Assembly: GCA_937891325.1 (NCBI GenBank)
Contig: CALAFU010000007.1
Location: 1 to 9,848, forward strand
Reading direction: 5' to 3'
DNA length: 9,848 nucleotides
Source: an uncultured Candidatus Melainabacteria bacterium
GTDB lineage: Bacteria; Cyanobacteriota; Vampirovibrionia; Gastranaerophilales; Gastranaerophilaceae
Below are positions 8,253 through 9,848 of the stretch, one piece after another. Numbering within the stretch: position 1 is the stretch's first letter; each line of letters begins with the position of its first letter. Below the pieces are notes generated by a model. The model worked only from the letters and a program-made list of their open reading frames with translations, had not been told where the DNA came from and did no database searches. Both the position numbers and the translations under genes were made by a program.

Positions 8253-8261
8253 AAATGTCAA
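8234..8261 (-). promoter_or_regulatory. Strong sigma70-like promoter of the 605-aa nuclease gene
   Basis: Minus strand: TTGACA (8261-8256), 16-bp spacer, TACAAT (8239-8234; 5 of 6), with TGA directly before the -10 as in an extended -10 promoter. Start expected near 8228, about 25 nt before the ATG. It lies just past the stop of the upstream nuclease gene at 8275, so the 605-aa gene has independent expression. Confidence 0.85.
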
Positions 8262-8274
8262 CAAAAATGTGAAT

Positions 8275-9848
8275 TTATTTTAGATTTAAAAGATATTTTT
8301 GATAACCACAACCAAAAACTTCAACAAAACCTTCTTCTATTAATTCTTTCTTTTTGTCACTATCTCCAATAGTGAATTGTTGCTTCTTTTTAGATAAATG
8401 ACACACTGGAATAACTTCACCAACTGCACGAAAACCTAAAACTTCATAAACAGCCCCTTTGAATTTTGACAAATCACAATATGAAACCACTGATTCAGGT
8501 TTAAATTTATTTTTGAAATAACTAAACAACTTACTCAAGCCACCAACGGCTCTAAACCCATATATACTACAAAAATGCAATAACTCATATTGAACAGAAT
8601 CATTATTTCTTGGTCTACCAAAAACCATAACTTGCAACAATTTATCTTGATAAAACAACCCTAAACAAATGTCTTCTTTTGTCATTTTATTGGTTAAACT
8701 ATAGTTATTTAAAAATTCTAAACAACTTTCAAAATCAACCACCCTAACTTCACAGTTTCTAGCATGAATTCTTTTGCACTTTTCAAATAAACCTAAAACT
8801 TTCTTTTCATCATCCCAATCAAAAATGTGAATGCACCTATAACCAAACTTTCTTGCAACTTCAGATTTTCTTAAATGATAATCTGATGACCGTACTGAAC
8901 CAAAAGGATTTCTTGTTGAATTATGTGTAAAAGATGGATCAATTTCAATTAAGATTTTTTCTTTTTCCAAACACACATCATATGAAAAATTCTCAAGCTT
9001 TACTGAATCTAAACCAACTTCATACCCTAACTTTTTCAACTTTTCAGCAAACATCACATTTCTTTTCGAAATCGTCTTTTTATTTGCCTGTCTGCATTTA
9101 TCAGTTAAACAAAAATACGGCACATTAAATTTTTCAATAATCTGTTTCTGAATTTCAGCTGCAATCTTTTCATTCGCAAAACCTATTTCACCACCAAACT
9201 TTTCTGTTAAACCACGCTGCATATTTTCAGTAACAACTTCTTCAAAACTCTTCCCTGTTTTGCTTTCTACAGTTTGTTTTATCTTTTCAAAAATAATTGG
9301 ATTAGACCCATTTAAAGGCCCACCAAACGTTTTTTCTGCTTTCTTTCTAATTATATCTGATGCTAAACCAACGCCACCATAAAACTCTTTCTGTCTATTT
9401 CTGATATCACTATTAGCTATAGGGTAATCTACACCATATCGTTCATTTGACAACTTAATCAACTTTTCTTTTGTTTTAGGCAATTGTAAATTGTGAACAC
9501 CTTGATGATTCTTTATATTCGTTTCTTTTATCCTTAACTTAACTTCTTCCATCTGGCATGCTAAAATTCCATTATGATTGTTTCTATTGTTTTCTATATT
9601 CTTTCTTTTAAACTCTTCCACTTGCATTGGTGATTCTACACCATACTTTCTAAAGAAGTTTTCTTTACGTTTCTGTTGAACTTCTGGATTGTCATATGGA
9701 CTACTATATCCAGTTTTCTCCTTATATTTATTCATCAATAAAGTTTTACCTGATAACGAATATCGACAATCTCTTGAACAAAAAACATGCTCATCACAAC
9801 GTTGTCTGTTGAATCTAAACACACCATTGAATTTATGACAAACAGGAC
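8275..9848 (-). CDS. Second Vsr-like endonuclease with zinc-knuckle-like N-terminus; 5' end outside window
   Basis: Paralogue of the 605-aa nuclease. The frame is open to the right edge: complete codons from 9846 read PVCHKFNGVF, so the GTG at 9822 is internal. Residues are counted from Pro at 9846 (523 complete). Cys3, Cys17, Cys23 and Cys27 (FCSRDC), with a probable Cys just off the edge (xGT codon before Pro), form a C-x2-C...C-x3-C zinc-ribbon-like start. Degenerate repeats follow (about 39-243: RKYGVESP, ERYGVDYP, EKFGGEIG, EKFNVPY). The nuclease-like core at about 263-358 has YDVCLEKEKILIEID and FTHNS (D290, E301, D303, H308), then RKFGYRCIHIFDWDD. The C-terminal domain (361-523) has GLFYQDKLLQVMVFGRPR, YELLHFC and YEVLGF. 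The Glu two residues before the first Asp in the 605-aa protein is Ser here, and the RRW motif is lost, so activity may be altered. Stop TAA. Confidence 0.88.
   Translation of the reverse strand, partial: PVCHKFNGVFRFNRQRCDEHVFCSRDCRYSLSGKTLLMNKYKEKTGYSSPYDNPEVQQKRKENFFRKYGVESPMQVEEFKRKNIENNRNNHNGILACQMEEVKLRIKETNIKNHQGVHNLQLPKTKEKLIKLSNERYGVDYPIANSDIRNRQKEFYGGVGLASDIIRKKAEKTFGGPLNGSNPIIFEKIKQTVESKTGKSFEEVVTENMQRGLTEKFGGEIGFANEKIAAEIQKQIIEKFNVPYFCLTDKCRQANKKTISKRNVMFAEKLKKLGYEVGLDSVKLENFSYDVCLEKEKILIEIDPSFTHNSTRNPFGSVRSSDYHLRKSEVARKFGYRCIHIFDWDDEKKVLGLFEKCKRIHARNCEVRVVDFESCLEFLNNYSLTNKMTKEDICLGLFYQDKLLQVMVFGRPRNNDSVQYELLHFCSIYGFRAVGGLSKLFSYFKNKFKPESVVSYCDLSKFKGAVYEVLGFRAVGEVIPVCHLSKKKQQFTIGDSDKKKELIEEGFVEVFGCGYQKYLLNLK
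9118..9732 (-). repeat. Degenerate coding repeats in the second nuclease
   Basis: Irregular units of about 20-35 codons with cores such as RKYGVESP, NHQGVHNL, ERYGVDYP, EKFGGEIG and EKFNVPYF and Lys/Glu-rich connecting helices. They are more diverged than the array in the 605-aa nuclease, and several cores have lost the aromatic-G-V pattern. Confidence 0.6.

Noticed and set aside
7779..9128. Plus-strand open frames at 7779-8060 and 8934-9128
   Set aside because: Antisense to the two nuclease genes, whose domain structure is clear. The shadow proteins resemble nothing.
6386..9848. Nuclease genes as parts of group I introns or inteins
   Set aside because: The gaps around the 605-aa gene are 41 and 71 bp, too short for an intron core. 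No split gene flanks it, and it has its own promoter and SD.

Overview
The window looks like part of a large, AT-rich tailed-phage genome (about 30% GC by eye). Genes are tightly packed, several are unrecognised proteins of virion-gene character, two are phage-type Vsr-like endonucleases, and a chaperonin pair follows the putative structural genes. A phage is an inference: no terminase, portal or capsid gene lies in the window. Canonical Shine-Dalgarno sites and two sigma70-like promoters (TTGACA boxes) suggest a host with ordinary SD and sigma70 usage, rather than Bacteroidota. TAA, TGA and TAG all end genes, so the standard genetic code applies.

Layout. Positions 1-1300 (minus) hold a complete groES and the first 339 codons of groEL, which runs off the left edge; they are coupled by a TAATG overlap. 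A hairpin terminator at 1340-1367 separates them from a minus-strand run (1374-5377) of four unrecognised genes, in transcription order 223, 257, 675 and about 157 aa. Their close spacing, with SDs buried in upstream gene ends, marks one operon. I infer a virion or assembly module, and groES-groEL just downstream may help fold its products. Positions 5378-5501 are a divergent intergenic region with a sigma70-like promoter. It drives the only plus-strand gene, a small polytopic membrane protein (5502-5840), whose end overlaps the end of a convergent 172-aa gene (5826-6344).

Positions 6386-9848 (minus) hold two related mobile-type nucleases. Both have an array of short R-[YF]-G-V-type repeats, a Vsr-like nuclease core with the same D-x10-E-x-D-x4-H spacing, and a shared C-terminal domain of about 160-180 aa. 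The 605-aa copy is complete and has its own strong promoter with overlapping dyads. The other is cut by the right edge: its frame stays open to the last base and starts in a zinc-knuckle-like Cys cluster, so the GTG at 9822 is not its start.

No tRNA, rRNA, CRISPR array or insertion sequence was recognised. The longest gap between genes is 124 bp (5378-5501), so there is no gene-free stretch over 300 bases.
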